A stretch of 64,000 nucleotides of DNA, from the NCBI RefSeq assembly GCF_002026305.1, contig NZ_MVAB01000001.1, positions 310,001 to 374,000 of the forward strand, given 5' to 3'. Source of the DNA: Vagococcus martis (lineage in GTDB: Bacteria; Bacillota; Bacilli; Lactobacillales; Vagococcaceae). Made by a program: the position numbers and the translations under genes. Within the stretch, counting starts at the first letter, position 1. Every line of letters starts with the position of its first letter. Positions 48,222 through 60,080 of this stretch are shown here, piece by piece. The notes below the pieces were generated by a model. The model had not been told where the DNA came from. It saw only the letters and a program-made list of their open reading frames with translations, and searched no databases.

Positions 48222-49154
48222 TTATTTTATGGTTAATTTTAAGTGTTCTAAATTCGTATACATAACAGACAGGTAATCTTCTCCTCCATCCATCTCTTTT
48301 TTAGTTAAACTCTCTAATGGATTAAGTTCTGAAAGTGTCGCTCCAGTTGCACTCGTAATAGTTTCGGCTACTTTTGATGACGCACTACTTTCTGTATAAA
48401 TTACTTTAATATTATCTTTTTTAACTAGGTCTTCAATATTTTTTAGCTCTTTAGGTGTAGGTTCTTGATCTGGAGAAATACCTGAAATTGCCACTTGTTT
48501 TAATCCATATTGTTTAGCTAAATATGAAAAGGCTGTGTGTTGTGTGACAAATGTTTTTTGAATGGCATCTTTTGTCGCATCCACGTAAGCTTGATTTAAT
48601 TTATCTAATTCCTGTGTAAAGTCAGTTGAATTCTTTTCATAGGTATCTTTGTTTGGTGTATCGACTTCAACTAAGCCTTTTGTAATCGTCTCTACTTCTT
48701 TTTTAGCCAAAACAGGATCTAACCACACATGCGGATCCAATTCATGATCATGTGAGTCTTCTCCTTCATGCTCATGTTCTTCAGTCGCTTCCATCAAGTC
48801 AATACCTTGACTTGCTTCAATCACTTTCACTTTTTTCGTATCAATAGATGCAAGGACATCTCTTACCCATGTTTCCATCTCATTTGAATTATAAATAAAT
48901 ACATCAGCATTTTGAATTTTGGCTAAATCTTTTGCACTTGGTTCATAATCATGTGGCTCAACACCAGCTTCTGTTAATACCGTCACCTCTGCTTTATCTC
49001 CTGTTACTTTTTTCGCAAAATCATACATTGGATAAAAAGACGTAACAACATGTAATTTATCGTCATCTTTTTTCTGTTGTGTGGTTTGTTTACCACAAGC
49101 AACAAGTAAACTAGTCAAAGCGACACCTAAAATAATTTTGGTTAATCGTTTCAT
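48222..49154 (-). CDS. Zinc-binding ABC transporter lipoprotein (AdcA/ZnuA type)
   Basis: A 310-residue cluster A-I metal-binding lipoprotein with a signal peptide and lipobox LLVACG (Cys20), metal ligands in EPHDYEPS, DPHVWLDP and TQHTAFSYLAKQYG, and a His/Glu-rich loop (EEHEHEGEDSHDHELD) that marks zinc rather than manganese carriers. It lacks the ZinT domain found in long AdcA proteins, so it resembles the short AdcAII/ZnuA form. No permease or ATPase gene is adjacent, so it must share a transporter encoded elsewhere. Confidence 0.88.
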   Translation of the reverse strand: MKRLTKIILGVALTSLLVACGKQTTQQKKDDDKLHVVTSFYPMYDFAKKVTGDKAEVTVLTEAGVEPHDYEPSAKDLAKIQNADVFIYNSNEMETWVRDVLASIDTKKVKVIEASQGIDLMEATEEHEHEGEDSHDHELDPHVWLDPVLAKKEVETITKGLVEVDTPNKDTYEKNSTDFTQELDKLNQAYVDATKDAIQKTFVTQHTAFSYLAKQYGLKQVAISGISPDQEPTPKELKNIEDLVKKDNIKVIYTESSASSKVAETITSATGATLSELNPLESLTKKEMDGGEDYLSVMYTNLEHLKLTIK

Positions 49155-49180
49155 TAACTCATTCCCTACTTTCTTTTAAA

Positions 49181-49193
49181 CCGTAAACATTAC
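49181..49193 (-). promoter_or_regulatory. Candidate Zur-type operator
   Basis: GTAATGTTTACGG on the minus strand, 27 bp before the lipoprotein start, resembles GTAAT-N-ATTACGA. The match is imperfect, and it is listed because the gene is for zinc uptake. Confidence 0.25.
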
Positions 49194-49243
49194 TATCTAA
49201 AAATATATCATAAACGTTTTAGTAATTTATTTCAAGTAAAAAC

Positions 49244-49280
49244 AAAAAAAGTAAAACAACTGAACGGTTTTACTTTTTTT
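49244..49280 (-). terminator. Terminator after dnaJ
   Basis: AAAGTAAAAC pairs with GTTTTACTTT, with poly-A and poly-T tracts on either side, directly after the dnaJ stop. Confidence 0.8.
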
Positions 49281-49287
49281 ATTCACT

Positions 49288-50451
49288 TTATTTTTTCTTT
49301 TTCTTATGATTTTGAGAAAAAGCATCTTTGACTTTATCAAAAAAACCTTCTTCTTGCTCCACTGCTGCTTTTTCACCATTTAGTTCAGCAAATTGACGCA
49401 ATAATTTCTTTTGATCTTCGTTTAATTTTGTCGGTGTATCAACCGTAACAGTAACTTGTTGATCGCCGTTACCATTTCCACGAAGTTTAGGTGCACCTTT
49501 ACCTTTTAATCTAAATGTTGTCCCTGTTTGAGTGCCAGCTGGAATTTTTAATTTGACACGTCCATGAACAGTAGGAACTTCAATCTCATCACCCAATGTT
49601 GCTTGAACAAAGGTGATGTGATGATCATAGTAAATTTCAGAACCATCTCTTTCAAATATAGGGCTATCTTCCACGCTGAAGACAACATATAAATCACCAT
49701 AAGGGCCGCCATTGTATCCTGCTTCACCTTGACCAGATAGACGCATTTGTTGTCCATCTTCAACACCAGCAGGAACTGTAACCTTAACAGAATGCGATTT
49801 AATCATGCGGCCTGCACCATGACATGTTTCACATTTTTCTTTGATGATTTTTCCTGTTCCTTGACACTCATCACATGGTTGTTGACTCATCATACGACCA
49901 AGTGGCGTTTGTCTTTCAACATTGATGACACCAGAGCCATGACATTTAGGACAGTTCTCAGGATGTGTTCCTGGTTTTGCTCCAGTCCCATGACATGTTG
50001 CACACTCATCTTCACGGTTGTAACGAATACTTTTTTCTAATCCGAAAATCGCTTCATTGAACGTTAAATCTAATGTGTACTGTAAATCAGAACCCTGTCT
50101 TGGCGCATTAGGATTACTAGAACGTCCTCCACCGCCAAAAAATGATTCAAAGATATCTTCAAACCCTCCGAAACTACCACCAAAATCTTGGAAACCACCA
50201 CCACCAAAACCACCAGCACCAAAGTTTGGATCAGTACTTGCATGGCCATATTGGTCATAAGCCGCACGTTTTTGTGCATCACTTAATACTTCAAATGCTT
50301 CAGATACTTCTTTAAATTTCTCTTCCGCATCGGCTTCTTTATTTATGTCAGGATGATATTTTTTGGATAGTTTTCGATAGGCTTTTTTAATCTCATCATC
50401 TGTTGCTGTTTTAGATACTCCTAAAACCTCATAATAATCTCTTTTGGCCAT
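49288..50451 (-). CDS. dnaJ: Chaperone DnaJ
   Basis: A 387-residue Hsp40 co-chaperone. The J domain has HPD at about residues 33-35, followed by a Gly/Phe-rich region (about 75-110), four CxxCxGxG zinc repeats ([32 protein letters not shown]) and the substrate-binding domains. It stimulates DnaK ATPase. A hairpin terminator separates it from dnaK, so its level may be lower than that of dnaK. Confidence 0.98.
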   Translation of the reverse strand: MAKRDYYEVLGVSKTATDDEIKKAYRKLSKKYHPDINKEADAEEKFKEVSEAFEVLSDAQKRAAYDQYGHASTDPNFGAGGFGGGGFQDFGGSFGGFEDIFESFFGGGGRSSNPNAPRQGSDLQYTLDLTFNEAIFGLEKSIRYNREDECATCHGTGAKPGTHPENCPKCHGSGVINVERQTPLGRMMSQQPCDECQGTGKIIKEKCETCHGAGRMIKSHSVKVTVPAGVEDGQQMRLSGQGEAGYNGGPYGDLYVVFSVEDSPIFERDGSEIYYDHHITFVQATLGDEIEVPTVHGRVKLKIPAGTQTGTTFRLKGKGAPKLRGNGNGDQQVTVTVDTPTKLNEDQKKLLRQFAELNGEKAAVEQEEGFFDKVKDAFSQNHKKKKK

Positions 50452-50549
50452 ATATAACTAACCCTCCATTTTTTCTAAAACCTCTAAATTCGTTTAAATC
50501 ATACCACAATTTAGTCAATTTTAGAATGTTTTATCATAATAATCAAGAG

Positions 50550-50582
50550 AAAAAGCCAAAAGCACAACGCTTTGGCTTTTTT
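50550..50582 (-). terminator. Terminator between dnaK and dnaJ
   Basis: AAAAAGCCAAA and TTTGGCTTTTT form a strong stem with a 10-nt loop and U-runs. It probably lets only part of the heat-shock transcript reach dnaJ. Confidence 0.75.
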
Positions 50583-50594
50583 CTTGGCTCATTA

Positions 50595-52442
<1,848 letters not shown>

Positions 52443-52475
52443 CTAATTGATTTATTTTTAAATGTTAAATTTATA

Positions 52476-53051
52476 TTATTGTGTCACAATAACCATTGAA
52501 GGTCTTAAGATACGGTCATGTAAGATGTATCCTTTTTGTAACACTTGAACAATCACATCTGAATCTTGTCCATCTTCAGCTGGGACTGTTTGAACAGCTT
52601 GATGTAAGTTAGGATCAAATGCTTCACCTTGGGCTTTGATTTCCTCAATACCTGATTCCTTGAAGGCATGTAACATGCTTTCACGAACCATCTCAATTCC
52701 TTTTTTCATTGCCTCACCGTGCTCATCACTTACTTCAATCGCTAAGGCACGATCCAAGTTATCTAAAGCTGGCAACAATTCTTTTGCTAATTCCTGTGCG
52801 CGATATCTAGATGCTTCTTCACGCTCTTTTTTATGACGATTACGCATATTAGCAATTTCTGCTTGCGCTCTTAAGAATTGATCTTCCATTTTGTCCAACT
52901 CTTCTTGAAGTTTTTCTTCTAAGTTTTCTTCTGTCTCGACGTTTTCTTCTGTTTCGACCACTTCTTCTACAGTTTCATTCGTTTCTACTGTCGATTCGTC
53001 TTTTTTTTCTTCTTCCTCATTAACTTTATCAACTGATTTATCTTTCTTCAC
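52476..53051 (-). CDS. grpE: Nucleotide exchange factor GrpE
   Basis: A 191-residue protein with a strongly acidic N-terminus (about residues 10-50), a long helix (about 50-110) and the beta domain with the GrpE signature near VIVQVLQKGYILHDRILRPSMV. It releases ADP from DnaK. It lies 16 bp after hrcA. Confidence 0.97.
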   Translation of the reverse strand: MKKDKSVDKVNEEEEKKDESTVETNETVEEVVETEENVETEENLEEKLQEELDKMEDQFLRAQAEIANMRNRHKKEREEASRYRAQELAKELLPALDNLDRALAIEVSDEHGEAMKKGIEMVRESMLHAFKESGIEEIKAQGEAFDPNLHQAVQTVPAEDGQDSDVIVQVLQKGYILHDRILRPSMVIVTQ

Positions 53052-53067
53052 TTATGTCAGTCTCCTT

Positions 53068-54114
53068 TCACTCTCCACTATTTTCCAAATGTCGATAATA
53101 TGTTTCTAGATGCCTAGAAAGCTCATCTGTTAAAACATTCATTACTCCTAACAGTTTCGAATAGGACATGTTAGCAGGTCCTAAAACCGCGACTAAACCT
53201 TTACCTCGTTGAAAAACATCGTATGATCCTGTCACTAAACTCATGTTTTGCAACAATTCGTTGTTTAGCTCCTCTCCAATCTTGATATCAATCTTTTCAT
53301 CTGTGTCTAGGATAAGTAATTCTGTTAACTTATCTGTATCACTAATTAATGAATAAACCGATTGAAATTCGTTTGGATTAGTGATGGCTTCTGAACTTAA
53401 TAAATTCATCCCACCACCAACATAGATTTGCTCATCAAATGCTTGATTGAACACATCCTCAAACAAGTACAAGATGTTACTAGAATTACTAAAGTAACGT
53501 TGGAGTACTAAAGGAATCTCTGTTCGAAGTTTGTGGTAAACTGTCAAAAGTGTTTCTCCCAACAATCGATCATTGATTATTCGAATCATTTTTTCGATAT
53601 CTTCAGTTGACACTGAATGTGGAATTGAAAACACTTGACTCTCAACATATCCTTGATCAATCACAATAATCGCCATTAATTGACGAGCATTCAATGGAAC
53701 AATTTGAAAACCTGTAAGCCGTCTTTCTTTTACTTCTGGCCCTAACGAGAAAGCTGTGTAACTCGTCAACTCAGATAAAATATTCGCCGACCATTCAATA
53801 ATTTCATTTGTCGCATTAAATTTGCGATTAAATAATCGTTTGATGTGTTGAACATCGGTAGAACTGATCTTACTAGGATCCATTAAATGATCCACATAAT
53901 AACGATACCCTTGCATTGAAGGAATTCTACCAGAAGACGTGTGCATTTTTTGAATAAGACCAAAATCTTCCAATTTAGATAACTCATTTCGAATGGTTGC
54001 TGAACTGACAGTAATGCCATTATTCATCAACGTCTTCGAGCCAACAGGTTGCCCTGTCTCAGTATAGAGCTGAACTAATAGTTGTAAGATGTGTTCTTGT
54101 CTACTACTCAACAT
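53068..54114 (-). CDS. hrcA: Heat-inducible repressor HrcA
   Basis: A 348-residue repressor with an N-terminal winged helix (SSRQEHILQLLVQLYTETGQ, VSSATIRNELSKLEDFG) and a C-terminal GAF-like dimer domain. It binds CIRCE and is kept active by GroE. The ATG at 54114 is served by AAGGAAGG. A start at 54138 would place the first codons in the operator. Two CIRCE copies stand upstream, so it represses its own operon. Confidence 0.98.
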   Translation of the reverse strand: MLSSRQEHILQLLVQLYTETGQPVGSKTLMNNGITVSSATIRNELSKLEDFGLIQKMHTSSGRIPSMQGYRYYVDHLMDPSKISSTDVQHIKRLFNRKFNATNEIIEWSANILSELTSYTAFSLGPEVKERRLTGFQIVPLNARQLMAIIVIDQGYVESQVFSIPHSVSTEDIEKMIRIINDRLLGETLLTVYHKLRTEIPLVLQRYFSNSSNILYLFEDVFNQAFDEQIYVGGGMNLLSSEAITNPNEFQSVYSLISDTDKLTELLILDTDEKIDIKIGEELNNELLQNMSLVTGSYDVFQRGKGLVAVLGPANMSYSKLLGVMNVLTDELSRHLETYYRHLENSGE

Positions 54115-54131
54115 GCGAATCACCTTCCTTA

Positions 54132-54158
54132 TTAGCACTCTTTCTTATTAAGTGCTAA
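54132..54158. promoter_or_regulatory. CIRCE: CIRCE operator, promoter-proximal copy (one mismatch)
   Basis: TTAGCACTC-N9-AAGTGCTAA. The right arm has A in place of G at its first base. It lies downstream of the -10 box, between the promoter and hrcA. Confidence 0.92.
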
Positions 54159-54169
54159 CTACATTATCA

Positions 54170-54198
54170 AATATATCAAGGATTAATTTTTTTGTCAA
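54170..54198 (-). promoter_or_regulatory. hrcA operon promoter
   Basis: On the minus strand, a perfect -35 TTGACA (54193-54198) and -10 TATATT (54170-54175) have a 17-bp spacer. CIRCE copies flank it on both sides. Confidence 0.85.
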
Positions 54199-54215
54199 CT
54201 AAAAACACCTCTTTT

Positions 54216-54242
54216 TTAGCACTCTTTTGTCAAGAGTGCTAA
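54216..54242. promoter_or_regulatory. CIRCE: CIRCE operator, upstream copy (perfect)
   Basis: TTAGCACTC-N9-GAGTGCTAA matches the consensus exactly and lies just upstream of the -35 box. Confidence 0.95.
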
Positions 54243-54365
54243 AACTAAATATACTGAATTTAAAAACATTGATATATCAAGGATTTGATTCTATTATGCC
54301 ATACTATTTTTTTAGCAATCACAAAAATTTGTCTGTTTATTTTGCCAAAAAAACGAGAATAACAA

Positions 54366-54401
54366 AAAAACAGCCTAAATTCTTCGCTTTAGACTGTTTT
54401 T
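54366..54401 (-). terminator. Terminator after hemW
   Basis: On the minus strand, AACAGTCTAAA pairs with TTTAGGCTGTT (one G-U pair) and is followed by a T-run, adjacent to the hemW stop. Confidence 0.75.
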
Positions 54402-54403
54402 TC

Positions 54404-55540
54404 TTATTTTTCTAATAAAAACTTCTCAAAAACATCATTTCCTAAAATCAATCCTTTATCAGTTAAAGAAATATATGAGTTTTTAATTTGTAACATATCT
54501 TCATCTATAAGTTGTTGTACTATCTCACCATAGACTGAATCAAACTTTTGTCCAAACTTTTCTTCAAAGTTAGTTAATGATACACCTTGTTTTTTTCGAA
54601 GACCTAAAAACATTTCTTCTTCCATTTGATGTTTGATAGTTAAATTTTCAGTTGTGATAGTTGGTAACTTATCTTGTCGCAATGGTTCCAAGTAATGTTG
54701 AATTGGCCCGTGATTTTTATATCGTATATTACCTAAGTAACCACTTGCCCCTGCGCCTAAACCATAATAGTGATCATTATTCCAATAAACCAAATTGTGC
54801 TGACTTTCTTTACCCGGCTCACAAAAATTACTCACTTCATATTGATGTTTTCCAGCTAAAATCATACGCTCAATCGCTCGTTCAAACATATCTCCTTCAA
54901 CATCAATTCCTGGAAGATGTAACCTTCCTTGTCTTGCCCAATTATAAAACATCGTCTTATTTTCTAAAATAAGTGAATACATTGAATAATGTGGTAAATC
55001 AAGTCCGATTGCTTTATCTAATGTATCTTCAAAACTTTCCATTGTTTGATTTGGTAAGGCATATATTAAATCTATACTGACATTTGAAAAGGCCGCTTTT
55101 TCTAAAAGAGTCATAGTATCAAATACATCTTGAGCAGTGTGTTTACGTCCGATTTTCTTTAATAACCTGTCATCAAACGTTTGAACTCCCATAGACAAGC
55201 GGTTCACACCATGAGTTTGCATGACTTTTATTTTATCAAGTGTTAAATCACCAGGGTTTGCCTCCACTGTAAATTCATCAGTTGGATTAAAAGGTAATAA
55301 CTCCTTTACCCCACCAAGTAAACGATCTAGCTGTTTAGCCGATAAAGAAGTTGGCGTCCCTCCACCGATATAAATCGTTTCTGTTGTATCAGATGGATAT
55401 AATTCTTTTGTTAATTTTATTTCTTTTAGTAGCGCTTCGATGTATTCATCGACAGGTTGTCCTTCAATAAATACTTTATTAAAATCACAATAAAAACAAA
55501 TGTGCTCGCAAAAAGGAATATGAATGTAAGCCGACGTCAT
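54404..55540 (-). CDS. hemW: HemW-type radical SAM protein (heme chaperone)
   Basis: A 378-residue protein with the radical-SAM cluster motif CEHICFYC (Cys-x3-Cys-x2-Cys) at the N-terminus, the GGGTPTSL SAM motif and the HemW/HemN C-terminal domain. HemW proteins bind heme and are often misnamed coproporphyrinogen III oxidase. The start overlaps the ribF stop by 4 nt. Neighbours truB-ribF-hemW-hrcA are a conserved order in lactobacillales. Confidence 0.93.
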   Translation of the reverse strand: MTSAYIHIPFCEHICFYCDFNKVFIEGQPVDEYIEALLKEIKLTKELYPSDTTETIYIGGGTPTSLSAKQLDRLLGGVKELLPFNPTDEFTVEANPGDLTLDKIKVMQTHGVNRLSMGVQTFDDRLLKKIGRKHTAQDVFDTMTLLEKAAFSNVSIDLIYALPNQTMESFEDTLDKAIGLDLPHYSMYSLILENKTMFYNWARQGRLHLPGIDVEGDMFERAIERMILAGKHQYEVSNFCEPGKESQHNLVYWNNDHYYGLGAGASGYLGNIRYKNHGPIQHYLEPLRQDKLPTITTENLTIKHQMEEEMFLGLRKKQGVSLTNFEEKFGQKFDSVYGEIVQQLIDEDMLQIKNSYISLTDKGLILGNDVFEKFLLEK

Positions 55541-56490
55541 ACGAGTCCTCCTAAGTTATCAAAATATTCCCTTGTATCTTGTTCATCTTGTTTTAGTTGC
55601 GCGATTAATCCATCAACATTATCAAATTTTTTCTCGCCACGTAAAAAGTGTAACCATTCCACACTGACTTGCTCTCCATAAATGTCATCAGAAAAATCTA
55701 AAATATTTACTTCAATCGTCATCGGGCGATTAGTTTCAAATGTAATATTGTATCCTATTTGCGCCATACCCATATACCATTTGTTTGCTACTTTTATCTT
55801 CACAACATATACCCCACCAGTAGGTAATAATGAAAATGTTGGCACCTTAATATTAGCAGTTGGATACCCTAATAATCGACCGCGTTTATCTCCGTGTACG
55901 ACAATTCCCGTTGTTTCGTAAGCATAGCCTAATAATTGATTGGCCGCTCGCATGTCTCCGATTTTCATGCATTCACGTATTGCTGTCGAACTAACTTTTT
56001 CTTCTCTATCACTCAACTTTTGTACTTCGACTATTTCAAATCTATCTTTAGCATACGTAGGTAAACTGCTCATATTGGCAACATCTTTCTTTCCATAGGT
56101 ATAATCAAATCCTGCTACGACAACTTTAGCATGTAGGCCTACCATGTATTCATCGACGAAATCTTGCGGTGATAATCCTGCAAAAGATGAGGTGAATTCA
56201 ATGATATATAAATAATCGACACCTAAACGCGTCATGCGCTCTTCTTTTTGTTCAATGGTTGTGATGTATTTCATTTTTTTATGATCAATTTTTTGAAACA
56301 CAACTGCTGGATGATGATTAAAGGTCATAACTGCTAATTTTAATCCTTTTTCATCTGCAATTTTTTTTGCTGTATTGATAACTTCTTGATGTCCTCTGTG
56401 AACACCATCAAAAAAACCTAATGCCAATACGACATCATCTTGTGGTAATTTTTCTGGGTCATATGGATGATGAATGTTAATAATTTGCAT
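55537..56490 (-). CDS. ribF: Bifunctional riboflavin kinase / FAD synthetase
   Basis: A 317-residue enzyme. The N-terminal FAD synthetase nucleotidyltransferase has LGFFDGVHRGHQ and the later SSTAIRE motif. The C-terminal flavokinase begins near residue 185 (TTGIVVHGDKRGRLLGYPTANI). It makes FMN and FAD from riboflavin in the cytosol. It lies 15 bp after truB and overlaps hemW. Confidence 0.97.
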   Translation of the reverse strand: MQIINIHHPYDPEKLPQDDVVLALGFFDGVHRGHQEVINTAKKIADEKGLKLAVMTFNHHPAVVFQKIDHKKMKYITTIEQKEERMTRLGVDYLYIIEFTSSFAGLSPQDFVDEYMVGLHAKVVVAGFDYTYGKKDVANMSSLPTYAKDRFEIVEVQKLSDREEKVSSTAIRECMKIGDMRAANQLLGYAYETTGIVVHGDKRGRLLGYPTANIKVPTFSLLPTGGVYVVKIKVANKWYMGMAQIGYNITFETNRPMTIEVNILDFSDDIYGEQVSVEWLHFLRGEKKFDNVDGLIAQLKQDEQDTREYFDNLGGLV

Positions 56491-56504
56491 AACAAAATAC
56501 TCCT

Positions 56505-57422
56505 TTAATCATTTCGTATTACTTTGATTGGTTTGAACATCCCTGGTTTACTTGGATGTTTACCATATAAGCTAACTAATTGCTCATTAAAGAATAAAGC
56601 AATTAGTTGTGATGGGTCATATCCGTCAAAAAACGACTCTGGCATGACCAAACCATTTTTAATTAATTGATAATCCTTTGAACTTAATGTTTTTTTTTGA
56701 AAAGATTCAACTGCTCGCTCAAGAGGATAGAAAATATCGTCTGTTAGTCCTTCTTCAACTTTTGAACGAATGTCTTCTAAAGTTATCGCTTCTTTTGCGG
56801 TAAAACCGCCACTAGAAAGTCGTGTTAAATCTGACATGTGAGCGGCATAGCCAAGTTTTTCTCCTGTATCGACTGCTAGAGTTCTCACATACGTTCCTTT
56901 AGCACAATCTACTTCAAACTTCCATGACTGTGTTTGAGCTTCTTCATTATACTCGGGTGTCGTAAGTCTTTTATAATGATGAATTGTCGTCTGTCTTACT
57001 GGACGTTCTACTGTTTCACCTTTTCTAGCATAATCATATAACCTTCTACCATTCACTTTTACAGCCGAATACATAGGAGGAATTTGTTGAATATTCCCCG
57101 TCAATAGTGACATGGCATCATCTATTTCTTTTTCTGTCAGCGGATTGGTAATTGGTGTGTTTTCAACAATCTCACCACTTGCATCTTCTGTTTCTGTCGA
57201 AAAGCCAAGTGTCACTTCACCAATGTATACTTTATTTGATTCTTGTAAGTATTCCACAACTTTTGTGGCTTTACCGACACAAATAGGCAACACTCCATCA
57301 ACATCCGGATCAAGTGTGCCACTATGACCTACTTTTTTTGTTTTTAAAATTTTTCGTAATTGGAAGACACAATCATGACTTGTCATGCCTCGTGGTTTCC
57401 ATAGAGGGATAATTCCTTCCAT
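56505..57422 (-). CDS. truB: tRNA pseudouridine(55) synthase
   Basis: A 305-residue enzyme that makes pseudouridine 55 in the T-loop of tRNA. The catalytic Asp motif HSGTLDPDVDGVL is at about residues 34-46, and CAKGTYVRTLAVD belongs to the fold. The ATG at 57422 (MEGIIPLWKPRGMTSHD) follows TAGGAGA. The preceding TTG is less likely. It is the first gene of a truB-ribF-hemW unit. Confidence 0.97.
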   Translation of the reverse strand: MEGIIPLWKPRGMTSHDCVFQLRKILKTKKVGHSGTLDPDVDGVLPICVGKATKVVEYLQESNKVYIGEVTLGFSTETEDASGEIVENTPITNPLTEKEIDDAMSLLTGNIQQIPPMYSAVKVNGRRLYDYARKGETVERPVRQTTIHHYKRLTTPEYNEEAQTQSWKFEVDCAKGTYVRTLAVDTGEKLGYAAHMSDLTRLSSGGFTAKEAITLEDIRSKVEEGLTDDIFYPLERAVESFQKKTLSSKDYQLIKNGLVMPESFFDGYDPSQLIALFFNEQLVSLYGKHPSKPGMFKPIKVIRND

Positions 57423-57510
57423 CAATCTTCTCCTACTCTTTTCGTCATTTCCTCAATATTATAGCATACTTACATACCTAATTAAGACAAAAGGCTTTCA
57501 TAAACAACAA

Positions 57511-57538
57511 AAAAAGGAGGAAAATCCCCTCCTTTTTA
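57511..57538 (-). terminator. Terminator after the Gfo/Idh gene
   Basis: AAAAAGGAGG and its partner CCTCCTTTTTA form a short strong stem directly after the stop at 57543, with U-runs on both strands. Confidence 0.8.
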
Positions 57539-57542
57539 TTGC

Positions 57543-58511
57543 TTATGAAAGTTCCCATCCCCAAGCTTGTCTCATGGCATCCATTAACTCAACAACTCGT
57601 TGGCTGACTTCACGACAATCTGGTACATGATTTAACCCTTTTTCACTTGCTAAGTGGTTTAACATATCTAATTCATAAGTAAAGACATCGCGGTCATTTC
57701 CATCTTCAATGATTTGTGTTGTCCCATTATTATAGAAAATTTCTGCTGTTGTCGCTCTTGGGAAGTCATCAATTTTTAAGAATCCTTCATCACCTGTAAT
57801 CAAAATTTGTTTTGGTAGTTTCCCTCTAAAGGATAGCATGACACTTGCTAATTCATTGTTTTTAGTTTTTAACACTGTAACAGATTTTTCATCTACTCCA
57901 GTGGGTGCCATCACAACTTCTGATGAAACAAATTCGATGTCTGTTCCAAGTAAATAAACAGCTGCTGAAAGAGCATAAGGACCAATATCAAATAAGGCTC
58001 CACCACCTTTTTCAAGTGAGAAGAAACGATTATTCTCATCGTATTCTTTACAACTTCCGAATGTGATGTTAGCTGTACTTATTTTTCCTAAAACATTTTC
58101 TTTTAATAAACGACTTACTTCGTGATACATCGGCATATAAAATAACGTTACTGCCTCTAAAATCACGACATGATGTTTTTTAGCTAACTCAAATAGCTCT
58201 TTGGCTTCTTCAGCTTTTAAAACCATGACTTTTTCACACAAGACATGTTTTCCTTTTTCAATGGCTTTTTTGGCAAATTCATAATGTGTTTGGTTAGGCG
58301 TAGCGATATACACACATTCTAACTCATCGTCATTAAGAAACTCATTGTAGTCAGTATAACCATTATGAAGGTTATGTGTTTCTCTAAACGTACGCAAAGA
58401 GCGTTCATTACGATTATAAACTGAGTGAATCGTGTACTTAGAAGTATCCACCTGTGTGACAAATTCTGTTGCAATCACACCTGTTCCAACTATTCCGATA
58501 TTTTTTATCAA
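57543..58511 (-). CDS. Gfo/Idh/MocA-family oxidoreductase
   Basis: A 322-residue NAD(P)-dependent dehydrogenase. The Rossmann motif GIVGTGVIATEFV is at the N-terminus, CVYIATPNQTHYEFAKKAIEKGKHVLCEKV is the family core (with the EK-type catalytic Lys), and a C-terminal alpha/beta domain follows. The substrate is probably a sugar or cyclic polyol and is unknown here. It lies between rbfA and truB, now separated from rbfA by an insertion sequence. Confidence 0.9.
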   Translation of the reverse strand: MIKNIGIVGTGVIATEFVTQVDTSKYTIHSVYNRNERSLRTFRETHNLHNGYTDYNEFLNDDELECVYIATPNQTHYEFAKKAIEKGKHVLCEKVMVLKAEEAKELFELAKKHHVVILEAVTLFYMPMYHEVSRLLKENVLGKISTANITFGSCKEYDENNRFFSLEKGGGALFDIGPYALSAAVYLLGTDIEFVSSEVVMAPTGVDEKSVTVLKTKNNELASVMLSFRGKLPKQILITGDEGFLKIDDFPRATTAEIFYNNGTTQIIEDGNDRDVFTYELDMLNHLASEKGLNHVPDCREVSQRVVELMDAMRQAWGWELS

Positions 58512-58599
58512 TTAAATCGCCTCCTAATTAATCTTCTTTTAGTTTATCACAATTATCTTTTTAGCGTTAATGATACACAAGATCATGTTATAAAATAAA

Positions 58600-60072
58600 G
58601 GCTCTATAATTTCTACTGTTGGTAACACAAGTTACCGATAGTTTTTTGTACACAAAAACATGTGATATCCGTTAGAATGAAATTGCGAAAAAACAAACTA
58701 AGGAGGATACCACATGTCATATTCACAGACTATCAAAGATATCTTAAATATACTAGACCTAAATATTATTTTTAATGAAAATTGTTTATCTACTGAAAAA
58801 ATAAAAGGCGTTTTCTCTCGGATATTCCATGGTTTTTTAGAAGAATCTCCTACATGCTGTCCGCATTGTCAAAGTAATCACTCTAATATTATTAAATGGG
58901 GATATACAACTAGCCTAATTAAAATGCCTAGTGTTTCTGAATATGTCACTTATATTAGATTAAAGAAACGTCGTTTCTTTTGTAAAAAATGTGATACGAC
59001 TTTTGTTTTAGATACCCCTTTTGTTTCTAGAAACAACTCTATTTCTAATAATTTAAAACGTCTCATTGCGAAACAGTTAACCTCTAAACACGCCATGAGT
59101 GATATCGCAAAACAAACGAGCGTTTCAACTTCAACTGTCTCTCGCGTATTAAAAGAGTGGTATGAACCGATTAAGAAGTATAGTTATGAACTTCCGTCTG
59201 TACTATGTTTTGATGAATTTAAATCTGTTAAAAAAGTAGCTGGTTCAATGAGTTTTATTATGATGAACGGTGAAACAAATGAATTAATTGATATTCTACC
59301 TGATCGAAGATTACCAAAATTGAGAATTATTTTAATGGCTTCTCTCTAGCTAATAGAAAACAAGTAAAATATGTCGTTTCAGATATCTATCAACCTTACA
59401 TTACTTTAACTAAACGAGTGTTCCCTAACGCTAAAGTCGTTTTAGATAAATTTCATCTCGTTCAACATCTCGGTAGGGCATTTCAAAAGATACGGATTAA
59501 AATAATGACTCAATTAAAATGTAAAGATAACGGGGTTATCTATAGACGAATTAAAAAGTATTGGAAATTACTTCAAAAAAGCTATGACAAATTAGATTAT
59601 ATCCAACAGCATTGGCGTCCATCCTTTAAAGCGTATCTTTCTGAAAAAGAATTACTTGAACGCTTACTTACCTATGATTCTAAATTGACAGAGGCTTACA
59701 ACACCTATCAACAAATTTTAAGAGCGATTCAAACAAAGGATTATTCTTTATTTTTGGAATTAATTAATCAACCAACAGGATTTAAAGAGTTTATTCCTGT
59801 TTTCAAAACATTTAAAAAATATCGAGAAGAAATAAAAAACACCTTTGAAACATCTTATTCAAACGGTCCATTAGAATGTATGAATAACCACATTAAAGTC
59901 ATTAAGCGTAATGCCTATGGCATGAGGAGTTTTTATAATTTTAAGCTACGACTATCAATTTGTTTAAAAGAATCTGCCTTTACATCACAAAAAAAGATCT
60001 AGAAAACTAAATGCTTTCTAGATCTTAAATTCTAACGTATTAATCCTTACCAACAGTAGTTGACAAAGAGCC
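58600..60072 (+). mobile_element. ISL3-family insertion sequence, copy 2 (1473 bp)
   Basis: Terminal repeats GGCTCTATAATTTCTACTGT and GGCTCTTTGTCAACTACTGT (complement of the right end) are flanked by the 8-bp duplication AAAATAAA (58592-58599 and 60073-60080). It is nearly identical to copy 1 and in the same orientation, 31 kb away. The target is the T-tract of the rbfA terminator. It is one base shorter than the inferred intact element of 1474 bp. Confidence 0.95.
58714..60002 (+). pseudogene. ISL3-family transposase, frameshifted mid-gene
   Basis: Identical to copy 1 up to codon ~201, where an A5 run has become A4 (near 59,318-59,322, ...LPKLRIIL instead of ...LPKIENYF). The first frame ends at 59349 after 211 residues. 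The rest (59418-60002, up to SAFTSQKKI) is intact in another frame, including the C-terminal part that copy 1 loses. Neither copy alone encodes a full transposase, although together they define one of about 429 residues. Confidence 0.92.
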
Positions 60073-60080
60073 AAAATAAA

